Shown here piece by piece: positions 11,060 through 22,021 of a stretch of DNA of 64,000 nucleotides. Location: the NCBI GenBank assembly GCA_009809945.1, contig WTPW01000186.1, positions 170,233 to 234,232 on the forward strand. Reading direction: 5' to 3'. The notes below the pieces were generated by a model, which ran no database searches, was not told the origin of the DNA, and saw nothing but the letters and a program-made list of their open reading frames with translations. Source of the stretch: Gigaspora margarita. Lineage: Eukaryota; Glomeromycota; Glomeromycetes; Diversisporales; Gigasporaceae. The first letter of the stretch is position 1, and every line of letters begins with the position of its first letter. The position numbers and the translations under genes were made by a program.

Positions 11060-11890
11060 ACCATATAATATATAAAAAAAGGTCCAATTCATTGTAGTAG
11101 AAATTTTCTAGTATGTTGACTAATTTGAGTAGCATTGAACAGTAGAACTTTATCTCTCTAGAATATTTGAATTATTTTTCAAAGTTTTCTATTCCAACAA
11201 GTTTGGGTCTTTTTAATATTTTCTTTAGTAATTTTTTTCTGAATAAGTAGGTCTTCTATAATATCAATTAATCAATTATACATAGTTCCAATTACTATAG
11301 TTTTTTTTATTAACAATAGGAAATTTTGCCTCTTTACCATAGGTAAGATAAAAAGTGGTAAACCTTGTTAAAAATTATTTGGAGATCCAATAGGTGTATA
11401 ATACTAATGGTAGTGTTGTCATGGGACAGCTTTGGACAATGATTTGGACATTTTTGAACATTTTTAGACATTAAATAAAATAAAATTACTTAAAATTTTA
11501 TTAAGATAATCTATTTTAATTTTAACTGGAATGTGTTTAGCACCTAAAAAAATATATAGTTATATATTTTTTAGATAGATTTATTAATTATTAAAGCCTG
11601 GACAAGCTTTGGACAATCTTGGATGATTGGACAATTTTGGATGTGAACAAGCCAAAAAAAGGCTATAGACAGCCAAAATGTACAACACTGCTAATAGTAT
11701 TAAAGTATTCTATTCTTTATCTTGGCAGATTAATTTAGTTAAAAACTTGCATAGAGTGTGAATAAATCTTTCTACCAACCTATTAATTTGTAGATGATAT
11801 AGCATAATTAATAAATATTTGATTTTAAACTTATTTGCTACAAATTTTATTATATTATTAAAATGAAGTTTTCTGTCAGATATCAGGTAG
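11060..11890 (-). pseudogene. Ty3/gypsy integrase relic, split by a hAT MITE
   Basis: Integrase inserts retrotransposon cDNA into the genome. On the minus strand, 11895-11710 encodes LISDRKLHFNN, then YHLQINRLVERFIHTL, close to the family pattern SDRGxxF...YHPQTNGLVERFNRTL that carries the second Asp and the Glu of the DDE triad. Beyond the MITE at 11412-11690, 11395-11310 reads FYLTYGKEAKFPI and about 11160-11090 reads DKVLLFNATQISQHTRKFLL, the following C-terminal segments. The two halves are one domain interrupted by the MITE. Frameshifts and stops make it inactive. To its right it abuts LINE reverse-transcriptase sequence at about 11890 with no visible target-site duplication. Confidence 0.75.
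11412..11690. mobile_element. hAT-like MITE (TTGGACAAT family) inside the gypsy integrase
   Basis: The ends are AGTGTTGTCATGGGACAGC and, inverted, CAGTGTTGTACATTTTGGC. The flanks CTAATGGT (11404-11411) and CTAATAGT (11691-11698) agree at 7 of 8 positions. Internal repeats of TTTGGACAAT are characteristic. A second, diverged copy of the same family lies at 44785-49372. Confidence 0.75.
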
Positions 11891-14800
11891 GACATCTATA
11901 TCCTATAACAGGAGCTATAGCTGGTTCTTATTGCTAAATGCATCTTCAATAAAGTTGTTTAGAATATGTATAGGGGTATTGGTACCATTTTATAGTAGTG
12001 CTATATAGTTGTGAGGATCTAAATTTAAAAAAAATTAGAGTTAGTTGATTTGTTAATATTTTGGTATAAAGTTTTTTAGTGTGCTCAATAAGACTGATTG
12101 GCCAGATATTGTGCAAGTTATTATTAAAGTTTTGTATATTGAATATAGAGTATATTCTACTATTTTTTTACTGTTTTGGTATTTGCAGTAGTATTAAGCA
12201 TTTGTTAAATCATGTAGTTATAGCTGAAAGCATATTAGAACCAATATGCTTAAGCATTTTATAACTTATCCCTTGTGGTTTTTAGCTTTATTATTTGGTA
12301 GTTAGCTAATGGTGTTGATAACTTCATTATTAGAATTTTTTGCAGCATTTGGTTATACTATTGTTGATTAATAGAAAATGTTGTTCATATATTGATGCCC
12401 AATATTGGTTAAATAAAGTGCTATTATAATCTTGATATTGTGTTCATTGTTCATAATGTTGTTATATATGATGTTTGATAGATGTAGTATCAGTAATAAT
12501 ATTGTTCTCAGTTTGGATATTGTTAAAGTGTACTAGTTATTTGTGTCTATTTAATATGCTATCAATTATTTTAGCAGGTTGTGATAGAAGTTTCTCACAT
12601 CAGCTATTAGTAGCTATTTGGATATATTAACATGGAAGTTGTGCATTTTTAAGATTTCTGCATTGTATAATGTTTTTTAGTAATATTTGATATTAGTAAT
12701 CCAAGTAGAAATTGATTGTAAATCTGTGGGTAAAGAATGGAGAGGTTTGAAAAGAGATAGTGATATTGAAAAAGAATGAGTTTTTGGTATTGAATATGAT
12801 GTTTCCAATAGTTTTGAGATCTTTATGTAAGTCTGTAGCTTTGGGTGTAAAGGTATAGTGAAAATTTCTTATAGTTTGTTTTTTGTTAAAATGTGTAGAA
12901 GAGCTGCACTAATAATACAGGTATATATTTTATACTGTACTATGTTTTTTCTAGAGATTTATTGGTTTGAGTAGTTAGAGGAACCAGTTGTCTATTTAAA
13001 TTATGATTAATTTGGTTAGCAAATTTATTCTAGGCTTTATTGTTCATTGCTTTGTAGTTAAATATATAATATTTGCTCTTGTTTTTGTTTCTAATCTTGT
13101 TGTATGCAAATGGAAAAATCCAATGAGAGGTTAGGTTTAGGTGGTCACTATCTGTGCTAGTTAATGGATCATCTAGATAAAATTTGTATAAAAAGGGCAT
13201 AAGGGATTCATGTACCCATATATAATCAATAAAGCTGCTATAAGCATAGCAGAAGTTCATTTTGATTGGCTAAAATTAAACTAAATATGATTGGCAATGA
13301 TCTTTTTTTTATACAGTCAACTGTAATTTTTAAAGTACTTTTATAAGTAAAAATCGTCATGTCATATGAGAAATTTTTTTGTAATACGTAATGTAGAAAT
13401 CAACTTGAGTTGTTAGTATTTTACCTTGGTTTTCCTGTTTTTTAACTTGGGATACAGTAGGATACAGAAGTTTCAAGATCTAGATGAGAAGCAAAGATTT
13501 TAAAAGGTCGGAAAGTAGTTCGGCGACCTAAGCAATTGGTGAGTGAAGTTGCAAGATTTTATTTCCACTAGTTTTGCTTGCCTAATAAAACTACTATTTC
13601 GAACTACATTCTAAACTGTACTTTAATTTTTTTGTTATATTTATTTAGATTATAAGTATAGCTTATAAATATAGTACAAGGTCTATAGTAGTAGTGGTTA
13701 GAAATGTTCGCATATCTTGAATCTAGTTTAATAATATATTATGAAACTTAATTGTTTATTGTAAATTAATATACTTATTACGAAAAGAATAGGATAATAT
13801 TGTGATAAATGAATTAAAGTAGCTCTTATGAAGCAAATTAATGTGTTGTAGTCTATAATATGCATCTTCAGAAAGTATTAACTAATTTTTTGAAAGCAAT
13901 AAATTCTCATCCAGGTATGGCCGATACTTTATCTAGAGTATGATCAACATTTTTTCCAGGTATTTTGACAACCAATCAAAATGAACTTCTGCTATGCTGC
14001 TGCTATATCTACTACTATTCTATGCATGTTGGGTTTTATTAGAATAGCTAGCAATATCAAACATATTGATGCTATGTAAATAATTTAAGAGTTAGAATTT
14101 GGATAAGCTAGATGTTGTTGTAAGAAGGGATGTATTAAAGTCACCTATTACTATAGAGTATAGATTTTTTTGTTAGTGCTTGTTGTATCTATTGAATAAT
14201 TTGGTTTGTGTTTTAATATAAGCTTAGTATTAGTAGAAGAAAGATAAACTGAAATAATTCTAAATTTGAAATCATGTTTGAAAAAAAGATCAAGAGCAAT
14301 AACTCTACCATAATAAAATAGAATATTGTGTATATGTGGTTGGAGATTTTTTTTAAGCATTATGCATGTTCTGTCTTTGGATTCTAGCAAATTGGCCCAG
14401 TAATATGAAAATAATTGGAAGTAAAGTAAAGGGTTTGAGGGTGATTCAGCAATTTTGGTTTTTGTTACGCCAATAATATTTAGATTTTTTAAAAAACAGT
14501 ATTTGTTCTATAGAAATTTCTTTTTTAAATTATTATATTCATATATATTGTGAGTAGTGATATTAAGATAAAGAGGCAGGATAGATTGTATAGTTATAGA
14601 TTCAAGCAAAATTTTATGGCAATAGTGTAGGTCTTTAAATAGAAATAGTAAATAGTTAGGCAAGAAGCAGGGTTCATGAAATAGATAAACATATGCTTCT
14701 TTATAGTCAAGTGTTTTGTTTGTATAAATAGATATTTTAATATATTGTAGAGAGTAAAGATCTAGATGATTTTCTTTTATATAATTTGTAAAAAAATCCA

Positions 14801-15149
14801 ATAGTTTGTATAGAAGATAATATAGGCAGTTTATAGTAGTAAAGAAATTTATTATAACAAGTGTCCTTAGTAGTTGCTTTGTATTGCTGTTTGTCTGGTA
14901 TTGGTATATTGTTTATAAATTGTACTTCAGCAGGATGTGATAACTTGGTAGCCAAGGTATAGAATTGTTTTTTTGTAGATTCACTTGCTATTTTAAACTC
15001 AGTTCTTATAGCTGTGCAGGATACCATAGCCTGCCTTGTTTGTTAGGTCTGACCATTATTAACTTGGTCCTCTGCATACTTGGTAAAAGCTATTTAAAGT
15101 TGCTAATACTTATTATCTTATTTAGTTTTATTTATCGATGTCAATATAA
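11891..15149 (-). pseudogene. APE-type LINE relic: endonuclease plus start of reverse transcriptase
   Basis: Minus-strand order from high to low coordinates: an N-terminal segment (15027-14508), an AP-endonuclease domain and the beginning of reverse transcriptase. Endonuclease marks are GRVIALDLFFKHDFKFRIIS (about 14310-14250), VIGDFN (about 14150) and FIDYIWVHESL with a TDSDH motif (13230-13130). Reverse-transcriptase marks at 12290-11900 are ISYKMLKHIG, PISLIEHTKKLYTKILTNQL and NTPIHILNNFIEDA. The domain stops at about 11890 before the catalytic YADD-type motif and is joined there to gypsy sequence. Conserved Trp positions are stop codons, for example TAG at about 14035 after QHA. A MULE-like MITE interrupts the endonuclease at 13243-13998. 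CpG is almost absent. It is dead. Confidence 0.8.
13243..13998. mobile_element. Mutator-like MITE, 756 bp, inserted in the LINE endonuclease
   Basis: The 27-bp terminal inverted repeats begin AGCATAGCAGAAGTTCATT. A perfect 9-bp duplication GCTGCTATA flanks the element (13234-13242, 13999-14007), as expected for Mutator-like elements. Excising it with one repeat rejoins the endonuclease frame across the site. The insert keeps CpG dinucleotides that the surrounding LINE has lost, so it is younger. No transposase is visible. Confidence 0.88.
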
Positions 15150-16143
15150 CAGTCAAGGGACATGTCCAACTGAGTGCAATTACTTATAGATCAAATGAGT
15201 TGACTCACCCAATTTTATATGTAAAATTATGCAAAAAAATCATTTAAATTGAATTTATTTAAAAGCATACATATAAAGATCTCTTTAAATTTTAAATATA
15301 TATTCTTTGGCATTTAATACTCTTTTGTTTAAAGCTTTAGCTCTTAATTTGAAGTAGGGGGATGAAAATCTTCCGCTAAAGTTAACCAATTCTTTACTAT
15401 GTTCTTTAAGTCAAATTAGTGACTCACCCTATATAATAATATGATTGGTTAAAATAATTCTTTAAAAATATGTAAGATGATATTAAGTAAAGGCTTCATG
15501 TGCCTAATTGAAAGTTGAAGAAGAGGTTTCCTGATTCTAATGGTAGTTAAATCATCAAAATTGGCCTGGTGGAACCCAAGTTACTTGGGGTCAAAGAAGA
15601 GAACATAAGGATCTGCAAATTCACTGTTACACAAAGTATACTATTTTGTATATCAGTGAATTTGCAGATCCTTATGTTCTCTTCTTTGACCCCAAGTAAC
15701 TTGGGTTCCACCAGGCCAATTTTGATGATTTAACTACCATTAGAATCAGGAGAACCTCCTCTTCAACTTTCAATTAGGGCACATGAAGCCTTTACTTAAT
15801 ATCATCTTACATATTTTTAAAGAATTATTTTAACCAATCATATTATTATATAGGGTGAGTCACTAATTTGACTTAAAGAACATAGTAAAGAATTGGTCAA
15901 CTTTAGTGGAAGATTTTCATACCCCTACTTCAAATTAAGAACTAAAACTTTAAACAAAAGAGTATTAAATGCCAAAGAATATATATTTAAAATTTAAAGA
16001 GATCTTTATATGTATGCTTTTAAATAAATTCAATTTAAATGATTTTTTTGCATAATTTTACATATAAAATTGGGTGAGTCAACTCATTTGATTTATAAGT
16101 AAATACATTCTAAGCCATTATATGTGGACATTTCCCTTGACTG
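15150..16143. mobile_element. 994-bp near-perfect palindrome (fold-back element)
   Basis: Two arms of nearly 480 bp are reverse complements with few mismatches. The centre is at about 15640, where CTGCAAATTCACTG (15613-15626) and CAGTGAATTTGCAG enclose a 27-nt loop. The outer ends read CAGTCAAGGGACATGTCC and its inverse. The arms contain the block TGGTAGTTAAATCATCAAAA, which also occurs in the fold-backs at 46199-47318, 47931-48526 and 49808-51184. I find no clean target-site duplication. The transcript would form a very long hairpin. No protein is encoded. Confidence 0.85.
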
Positions 16144-17444
16144 ATAAGTATAAAGGTTATTTATTTATTTATTTATTTCAAAGATTATTTATTAATTATT
16201 AGTATTTATTTAGCAATAGGGAGTTTTCAAGCAGTTACCTTGATGTGGCTTGCTAACTATTATTATCATGATTAATTTTACTGTATTCATGGTACAATAT
16301 ATAAAATTTTATATTTTACCTATCAAAGTAACTCTACAAAAAGATATTTTCTAATAAGAGATTACTTATTGGTTATTAGCTTTGATGAATTAGTTTAATA
16401 AATTAAAATTTCAATATTTATTAAGAAGTTTGCTATTTATCGCCAGTGGTGATCATCACTAATGTATATTTTGTATCTTTAAATTTTGTCTATAAAATTA
16501 CCTTTGGGGCTCTAACAAAAAAATTTTCCCATATAATTTTGGTATAAACTATACCCCTCCCATTCCAGTTCTTACCCTAACCCTAATATTAATCAAATTT
16601 TAATTTTTATTTTGGCAAATAGTTTTTTATTAATTTTTGTTAATCACTAGTGATAATCACTACTGGCAATAAGTAGTAATTTTTATTTATTAAAAGAATT
16701 TTGGCAATAAATATAAATAAAGATTATATAATTTAATTTTTATTAAAAAAATTTTTTTAAAAAAATATTCAATTAATACAATTAACTCTATTTAAGCACT
16801 AAATTCTATAGATTTAATCTCTCATTAATAGTAGTTGAATCAAATCCAATAGTTTCAAAATTTTGAATTCCTATAGTTCTTAAATAATCTACTGCACTGC
16901 TAAAATTTTTTGTCAACATTAAGATTTTTGTCAATAGTTTTATCTAAATTTTTAAAAATTATATTAGTTTTGTAGTAGTAAGCATTATTTTGATCTTTTT
17001 AATTCAGATCTAATTCATTTAGTCAGTTATGACACTGCTTGAATTTCAATAAATCTTTGTTAATAATAACTCTAAATGGTTTAGAATATTAAATAACTTC
17101 GTAAGTTTATTGTTATATTTAAAAAAAGCTTTCAAAGCAAGATAAAAAGTATATATAAAGTAAAACAAAAGACCAACTTTAAGGGTGCCATTCTTCTCAA
17201 CTTTGCAACTTTTTACACTTTAGGCTTAAAAATAAAAAAGCGCATATGTACTAAAGTGCTATTCATTATCTCATGATTGTGGTTTCCATTTAGAAAACCC
17301 CTAAAAAAGCTATTTAAAGAGGGCCTGCTATTGCAATTTACTATAAAAAATGGATTGATTTTATGGATATCAATCACTCAAATTTCATAGTAAAAAAGTT
17401 ACCCCTGAAATCTGTGTGACAAATCATATTACTGTTATAGCTAG
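16144..17444. other. AT-rich DNA with a small fold-back at about 16430-16680
   Basis: An ATTT microsatellite lies at about 16160-16185. At 16430-16680 two inverted ends, TATCGCCAGTGGTGATCATC and TATTGCCAGTAGTGATTATC, enclose a core (16509-16615) with ACCCTAACCCTAATATTAA. The core recurs in diverged form at 41893-41995. No gene is seen between here and the LTR element. Confidence 0.55.
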
Positions 17445-17946
17445 TATTACCCTTACATATTTTACCCCTGCTGTAGTTCAAAATTATGTCATGGAACTAC
17501 TGTAGCAAATGTGCCAAATGTTCCAGATATGCCAGATGTGTCTCATGTGATGAATGAGCCGAATGTTGTGATTAAGGCATAAATGACTGATGTAATTGGA
17601 ATAGCATAAATGATAGATCAATCATTTATAGCACAAGTGTCATATGTATTTATTAATAGATAGTTTCTTATAAATATGGGTAAGATTTGCTCTACTTTGT
17701 AAGCATGTTTGCTATGATATCTTAATATATTAAACAAAAGGCACTATAATTGATTCTATAAAATATATCATACACTTTTTCAAATTGCCAAATTACACTA
17801 TAAATATAAACCCTCTCACTTGTATAAATACTAACAACTATGATACATTACTGCACAGTTCATGTCTCTGTGTTCATGTGACTCCCTGTTAATAGTTGCT
17901 ATGTTAGCCTCTATTTCTGATAGGTACTTCATGGGTTAACATTTTG

Positions 17947-17958
17947 TGGTAACTGTGA
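17947..17958 (+). promoter_or_regulatory. Possible primer-binding site of the LTR element
   Basis: TGGTAACTGTGA lies a few bases after the inferred 5' LTR end. It starts with TGG, as tRNA-primed sites do. The tRNA was not identified and the exact LTR end is uncertain. Confidence 0.4.
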
Positions 17959-18269
17959 GATTAGTAACAAGAATCAACACTAGAATTTGCAAAAATAACT
18001 CTGTGTAAGTTTAGTGATTGCTCTGTATGAGCTAAGATTCTGTGTGAATCACCTGAATCATACATTCTGTGTGAATAATAGAAGAAATCTATAATGAAAA
18101 AAGAACTCTGAAACTGAAGATTGTGGAATAAGACTTGTTTTGCCCTTACAGTACATATTGACACTTATGGTGACAATGTTTACAATATGGAGGAAAACCT
18201 CACCCTATTCTTGAGTGCCCAAATATGAAACTCTTGGATACAAAATGTACTATGCTCACTAGAGCACTT

Positions 18270-19990
18270 ATCCTAAAACAAAGTAAAGAGCTTCAAAATA
18301 ATAGACAAAAAATTTAGTGGCTCTCTTAATAACGAACAAATAACCACTGCTCTAGATTTTATACAAAAAGTGTTAGAATATATTATTACAAAAGACAAGA
18401 AAGATCCATGGCAAAAAGAACAAAGTTATACTTGATGTCCTGATATCAGACACTACAAAGCTGAATTCAAGAAGGTTAACAATAAAGCATTATTGAAAAC
18501 TAGCCAAACTAGAACATATCTACAAAATGGACAATCCATACAGTGCCAGCTGGTATGGTAAAAGTAATAACAAATTTGAAATAATCAAAAAAAGAAGAAT
18601 TCAAAGTTTTAGGCCAAAAACAAGAAGCTATCAAGAAAGAATTAAGGAAGACCTAAATAGAAGAAAGAAAAAAGAAGGAATTAAAAATAAAGAAAACAAC
18701 TATGAAAGATTGCTACAAGAAGTACTTAGCATCTGTAACTCTCTAACTATAGAAATGGATCAAAGGAAAAGAGAAAACATTGGGGTGAATACTGCGCTGG
18801 AACAAGAAGATTTGGTTGCAAACACAATTAAAGATTCTTCTGAAATAATTTTGGTTGAAGTAGAAAATATGGACAAAATGATCAAATTCTACTGAAGTGA
18901 AGAAATAAGTCATAAGAATAGAAGGAATGAAATCAAAAAAGATAAAAAGAAAATTTACCTTGATAGCTCCAAGATATTTGAAGTCGATGATATTGTAAAC
19001 CAGGAATTAGAAGAAAATGAACCTAACGATATGGTGAATAATAAAGGCAAAATGATTGCTGAAGTGAATAATATAACTTATAAATTTAAACAGGAGAAAG
19101 AAAAGAATACCATACTTATGGAACCCAAAAAAACTATAGAAGGTGAGACCCCAGAATTTATTTTAGGAGTAATAGAAAATTACACCCATCTAACTTCCTG
19201 TCAAGAATACTCCTTAAGAACCTGAGAAGAAGAAGCTATGTACTTTGATGTTCTTGATACCTACTATGATCTCAACAAAACTGCAGAAGAACCCTTCGAT
19301 AATGCTGTTTTTGGCTTTAAGAAGAATAAGAAAATGAATTAGAGGTTCTTCTTGAAGAAATATCTGCTAAATGTGATGCACTTGTACAAAAGTTGGCTCC
19401 TAAAAAGCAGGAACCTATCCAAGAATTTAGAAGTAAAATTGATGTTAAAAAAAACAAAGATGAAGAAGTAGAATTTAAAATAGAACTCCTCTTGACTCAC
19501 CTGAAGCTTACGGAGCTGAATTATGCTGGTAAAGTAAAGGGCCCAAAAGGTTACTAGACTAGAAGTGAAGTCAAAAAAGATAGATCTGAAATTGTTGAAC
19601 AGAAGTTCGCTAATATAGGTGACGAAATAGTAGAAGAAGAAGAACAAAGAACATTAGATAAAGATGAAAGTAAAAACAACAGAGAAAAGAATAATGAAAT
19701 TGAATTTGACAAGAATAAACATAAAATTTGCATAAAAATCTCCAGGAGCTTTGAAGCTGACAATTTGGAAGAACCTCACAATCTTGAACTTTAACAAGAA
19801 ACCAGAGTAGAGGACAGTAAGAAAAATAGAGTCGAATTTGTAGTAGATGAATTACCAAGAAGAAGCTAAACATATTAAAAAGGAGTAGATAAAGAAATTT
19901 GAAGAGTTTCAAAAGATAAGTAAGTGGAATAAAGAAGTAAAAGAACAACCTGAAAGAATACTTGCTGAAATCAAAGATATACCAAATATA
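18270..19990 (+). pseudogene. Decayed gag-like coding region of the LTR element
   Basis: Successive plus-strand frames give a charged, Lys/Glu/Asn-rich protein broken by stops: FSGSLNNEQITTALDFIQKV near 18310, an open frame at 18527-18895 containing TRSYQERIKEDLNRRKKKEG, another at 19031-19225, and then EEAMYFDVLDTYYDLNKTAE at about 19225. There is no zinc knuckle and no enzyme motif. Position between an LTR with a possible primer site and a polypurine tract suggests a structural (gag-like) protein. This is inference from context, since I do not recognise a named domain. Confidence 0.5.
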
Positions 19991-19996
19991 CCAGGA

Positions 19997-20790
19997 ATGT
20001 AGTGATGAATATCACGGAGTGATGGTTATACAGCAATCAAAATGCCATTACTCTACAAAATCTTGGATCTGATTGGTCCATGTGATATTATATGTCACTT
20101 GGTGATTAAATTTCACCTGTTTATCATCGCATGGACCGTCTTGATGCTTAATTTTCACATGTCTATCATCGCATGGACCTTAAAGTAATTCGAGCGCCTA
20201 TTTTCTTAGTGTGTTAAGGCTTTAAGTGAATGAATACGTGGTTAGGGTTTTATTATTGCAAAATCGATTATGTTCTTTTTTGCAATTCTGGTTATTTTGT
20301 TAGAAGGTCACGCAAAGTTGATAGATTTTCCATTTTTCGTAAATATTTGGTCAGAATTTTTGCCGTCCATATTATTTGATACCAGGAACGTAGTCTTGCA
20401 AATTGACGGGACGTATGGCTACCGACCATCTAGAATGATCTTACATTTTCTTACATTTAGTTGGGCGTTGAAAAGTTATCATTTCACATGTCAATGTGCT
20501 GTGCCGGTGTAATATACTTCTACTGTTCGTGTATGAGCATACCGTTGTATTATGATCAACTTTTTCTATTTTTAGTTAGTTGGCACATTTTGTGAGTCGG
20601 GTGATTGAATCTCCAAGCCCAAAACGGTTGATAAAATCTCCAAACTGTTAATCAAATCTGATAATTTATGCAAGGTAAAACCTGCTGTGCAGGTCACATT
20701 GGTGGTTGCTGCGTGGGCTTCCCGTATCATGCATTACTTGTTTTGTTCCATTCCTGGTTTTGCATGATGGCGTCGCGCAGCTACCTAATT
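19997..20790. other. CpG-rich segment inside the LTR element, probable insertion
   Basis: This stretch has many CpG sites in contrast to the flanking gag-like sequence. It is bounded by the inverted decamers ACCAGGAATG (about 19989) and CATTCCTGGT (about 20748). It contains a repeated phrase TATCATCGCATGGACC (about 20122 and 20163). No target-site duplication could be fixed, so the boundaries are approximate. No gene is recognised in it. Confidence 0.4.
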
Positions 20791-20823
20791 AGTGACTGTT
20801 GTTGAAACAGAACTTGTGAATCT

Positions 20824-21435
20824 GCTGATATTGGTAATGCTGAAGAAACAAATAAGATTGGTGTTGTTATCAGGATGGAATTGGAGTAAGAATAAATGAA
20901 GCATACGAATGGTGTTTCGAAGATACCAAAGATGACAAGTTGGCAAGCGAATTCAAACCCAGTGGATTTTGGTGGCGAAAGCCACAACTGAAAAATAAAG
21001 AAAGAAGAATTAGAAGAAATCAATGACAATAATGATGAAGGAAAGAGCTATGGGACCAAAAAATTCCTGAAAGGAGAAGCTCTAAGTCTCGTGTGCAAAA
21101 GGTGGAACAAAAGGTATCAAACGGGTGATAAGGAAAGTGATGATTTACCTATATCAGATCAAGAAGTAATCCAAAATACTGAATATGCTGAAAGTAGTGA
21201 ATGTGTAACGTCTGAAGTTGGTAATATAAATGAATGTGTGGATGTTGCTGCAGTCGTTGATGATGAAATACTACCAATCGATCCTGGAGGAAGTGATTTC
21301 TTGAAAATGGAAGAGACCAAGTTAGAGTCTAAGATCAACTCATATTTAAATCTAATTACCAACCATATTTATGTGTGGATGCATAAAATTAAGTGGGGAG
21401 ATTGTTACCCTTGCATATTTTACCCCCTGCCATAG
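20824..21435 (+). pseudogene. Sel1-like repeat fragment and C-terminal frame of the LTR element
   Basis: At 20824-20917 the plus strand reads ADIGNAEETNKIG in one frame and CYQDGIGVRINEAYEW in the next. Together these match a Sel1-type repeat (GNA..., a CY..GIGV centre and a YEW ending) with a frameshift between. Sel1 repeats are alpha-helical scaffolds that are very abundant in these fungi. An open frame at 21091-21435 follows: acidic, ending just at the 3' LTR. Whether the Sel1 piece was captured host sequence or is part of the element's own protein cannot be told here. Confidence 0.5.
21391..21402 (+). promoter_or_regulatory. Polypurine tract of the LTR element
   Basis: AAGTGGGGAGAT lies immediately 5' of the TGTTACCC start of the 3' LTR, where plus-strand DNA synthesis would be primed. 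Confidence 0.65.
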
Positions 21436-21462
21436 TTCATAATTATGTCACAGGACTACTGT

Positions 21463-21545
21463 GCCGAATGTGCCGAATGTGCCGAATGTGCCGGATGTGC
21501 CGGATGTGCCGGATGTGCCTCATGTGACGGATGAGCCGAATGTTG
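21463..21545. repeat. 9-bp minisatellite in the 3' LTR
   Basis: GTGCCGAAT/GTGCCGGAT repeats in tandem about six times, followed by decayed units. In the 5' LTR the same array is recognisable but its CpG sites read CA or TG (for example GTGCCAAAT). Confidence 0.8.
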
Positions 21546-21768
21546 CGATTAAGGCATAAAGGTCGAAATAGCATAAATGATAGATCGATCATTTATGGCA
21601 CAAGTGTCATATGTGTTTATTAATAGATAGTTTCTTATAAATAGGGGCGAGATTCGCTCCACTTTGTAGGCATGTTTGCCATGATATCTTAAATAAAGTA
21701 TACTATAATTGATTCTATAAAATATATCACAAACTCTTTCGAATTCAAGTGACTCCCTGTCGATAGTT

Positions 21769-21915
21769 AACGCCCTTAGATTTCCCACAAAAACATTAAT
21801 AAATGAGTTTACCCCCTAACGTGACTTCACCCTAATCTCACCCTAACCCTAAGGGGTTGCATTGGATAAAAGTCACGGGAGGGGTAAAATTTTTTTTGGG
21901 AGAGTTACCACAGCC
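21769..21915. mobile_element. 147-bp MITE in the 3' LTR with a 9-bp duplication
   Basis: The insert interrupts the LTR and is flanked by TCGATAGTT (21760-21768, 21916-21924). Its ends are loosely inverted (TTTACCCCCTAACGTGACTT against TTTTACCCCTCCCGTGACTT in the subterminal part). The 9-bp duplication suggests a Mutator-like mover. It contains CACCCTAACCCTAAGGGG. Confidence 0.6.
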
Positions 21916-21948
21916 TCGATAGTTGCTCTGTTAGCCTCGATTTCCGAG

Positions 21949-21950
<2 letters not shown>

Positions 21951-22018
<68 letters not shown>
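21951..22018. repeat. 68-bp T homopolymer
   Basis: It follows the truncated 3' LTR end. It could be the poly(A) tail of a minus-strand LINE or SINE insertion, but the sequence to its right (22019 onward) is not recognisable as one. The open frame of more than 20 Phe across it is an artefact. Confidence 0.6.

Positions 22019-22021
<3 letters not shown>

Larger units (their letters stand above)
17445..21950 (+). mobile_element. Non-autonomous LTR retrotransposon (gag-like only)
   Basis: A 5' LTR (17445 to about 17941) and a 3' LTR (from 21403) share collinear sequence, starting TATTACCCTTACATATTTT in the 5' copy and TGTTACCCTTGCATATTTT in the 3' copy. The purine-rich AAGTGGGGAGAT at 21391-21402 directly precedes the 3' LTR and fits a polypurine tract. 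The interior of about 3.5 kb has decayed charged coding sequence but no protease, reverse transcriptase or integrase, so the element would rely on another element's enzymes. The 3' LTR is interrupted by a small MITE (21769-21915) and ends in a 68-T run. The 5' LTR has lost CpG sites that the 3' LTR keeps. Confidence 0.78.

Noticed and set aside
16560..16600. CCCTAACCCTAA as interstitial telomere repeat (also at about 21838 and 41960)
   Set aside because: Only two units each, always inside small fold-back or MITE cores, so they are not evidence of a chromosome end.
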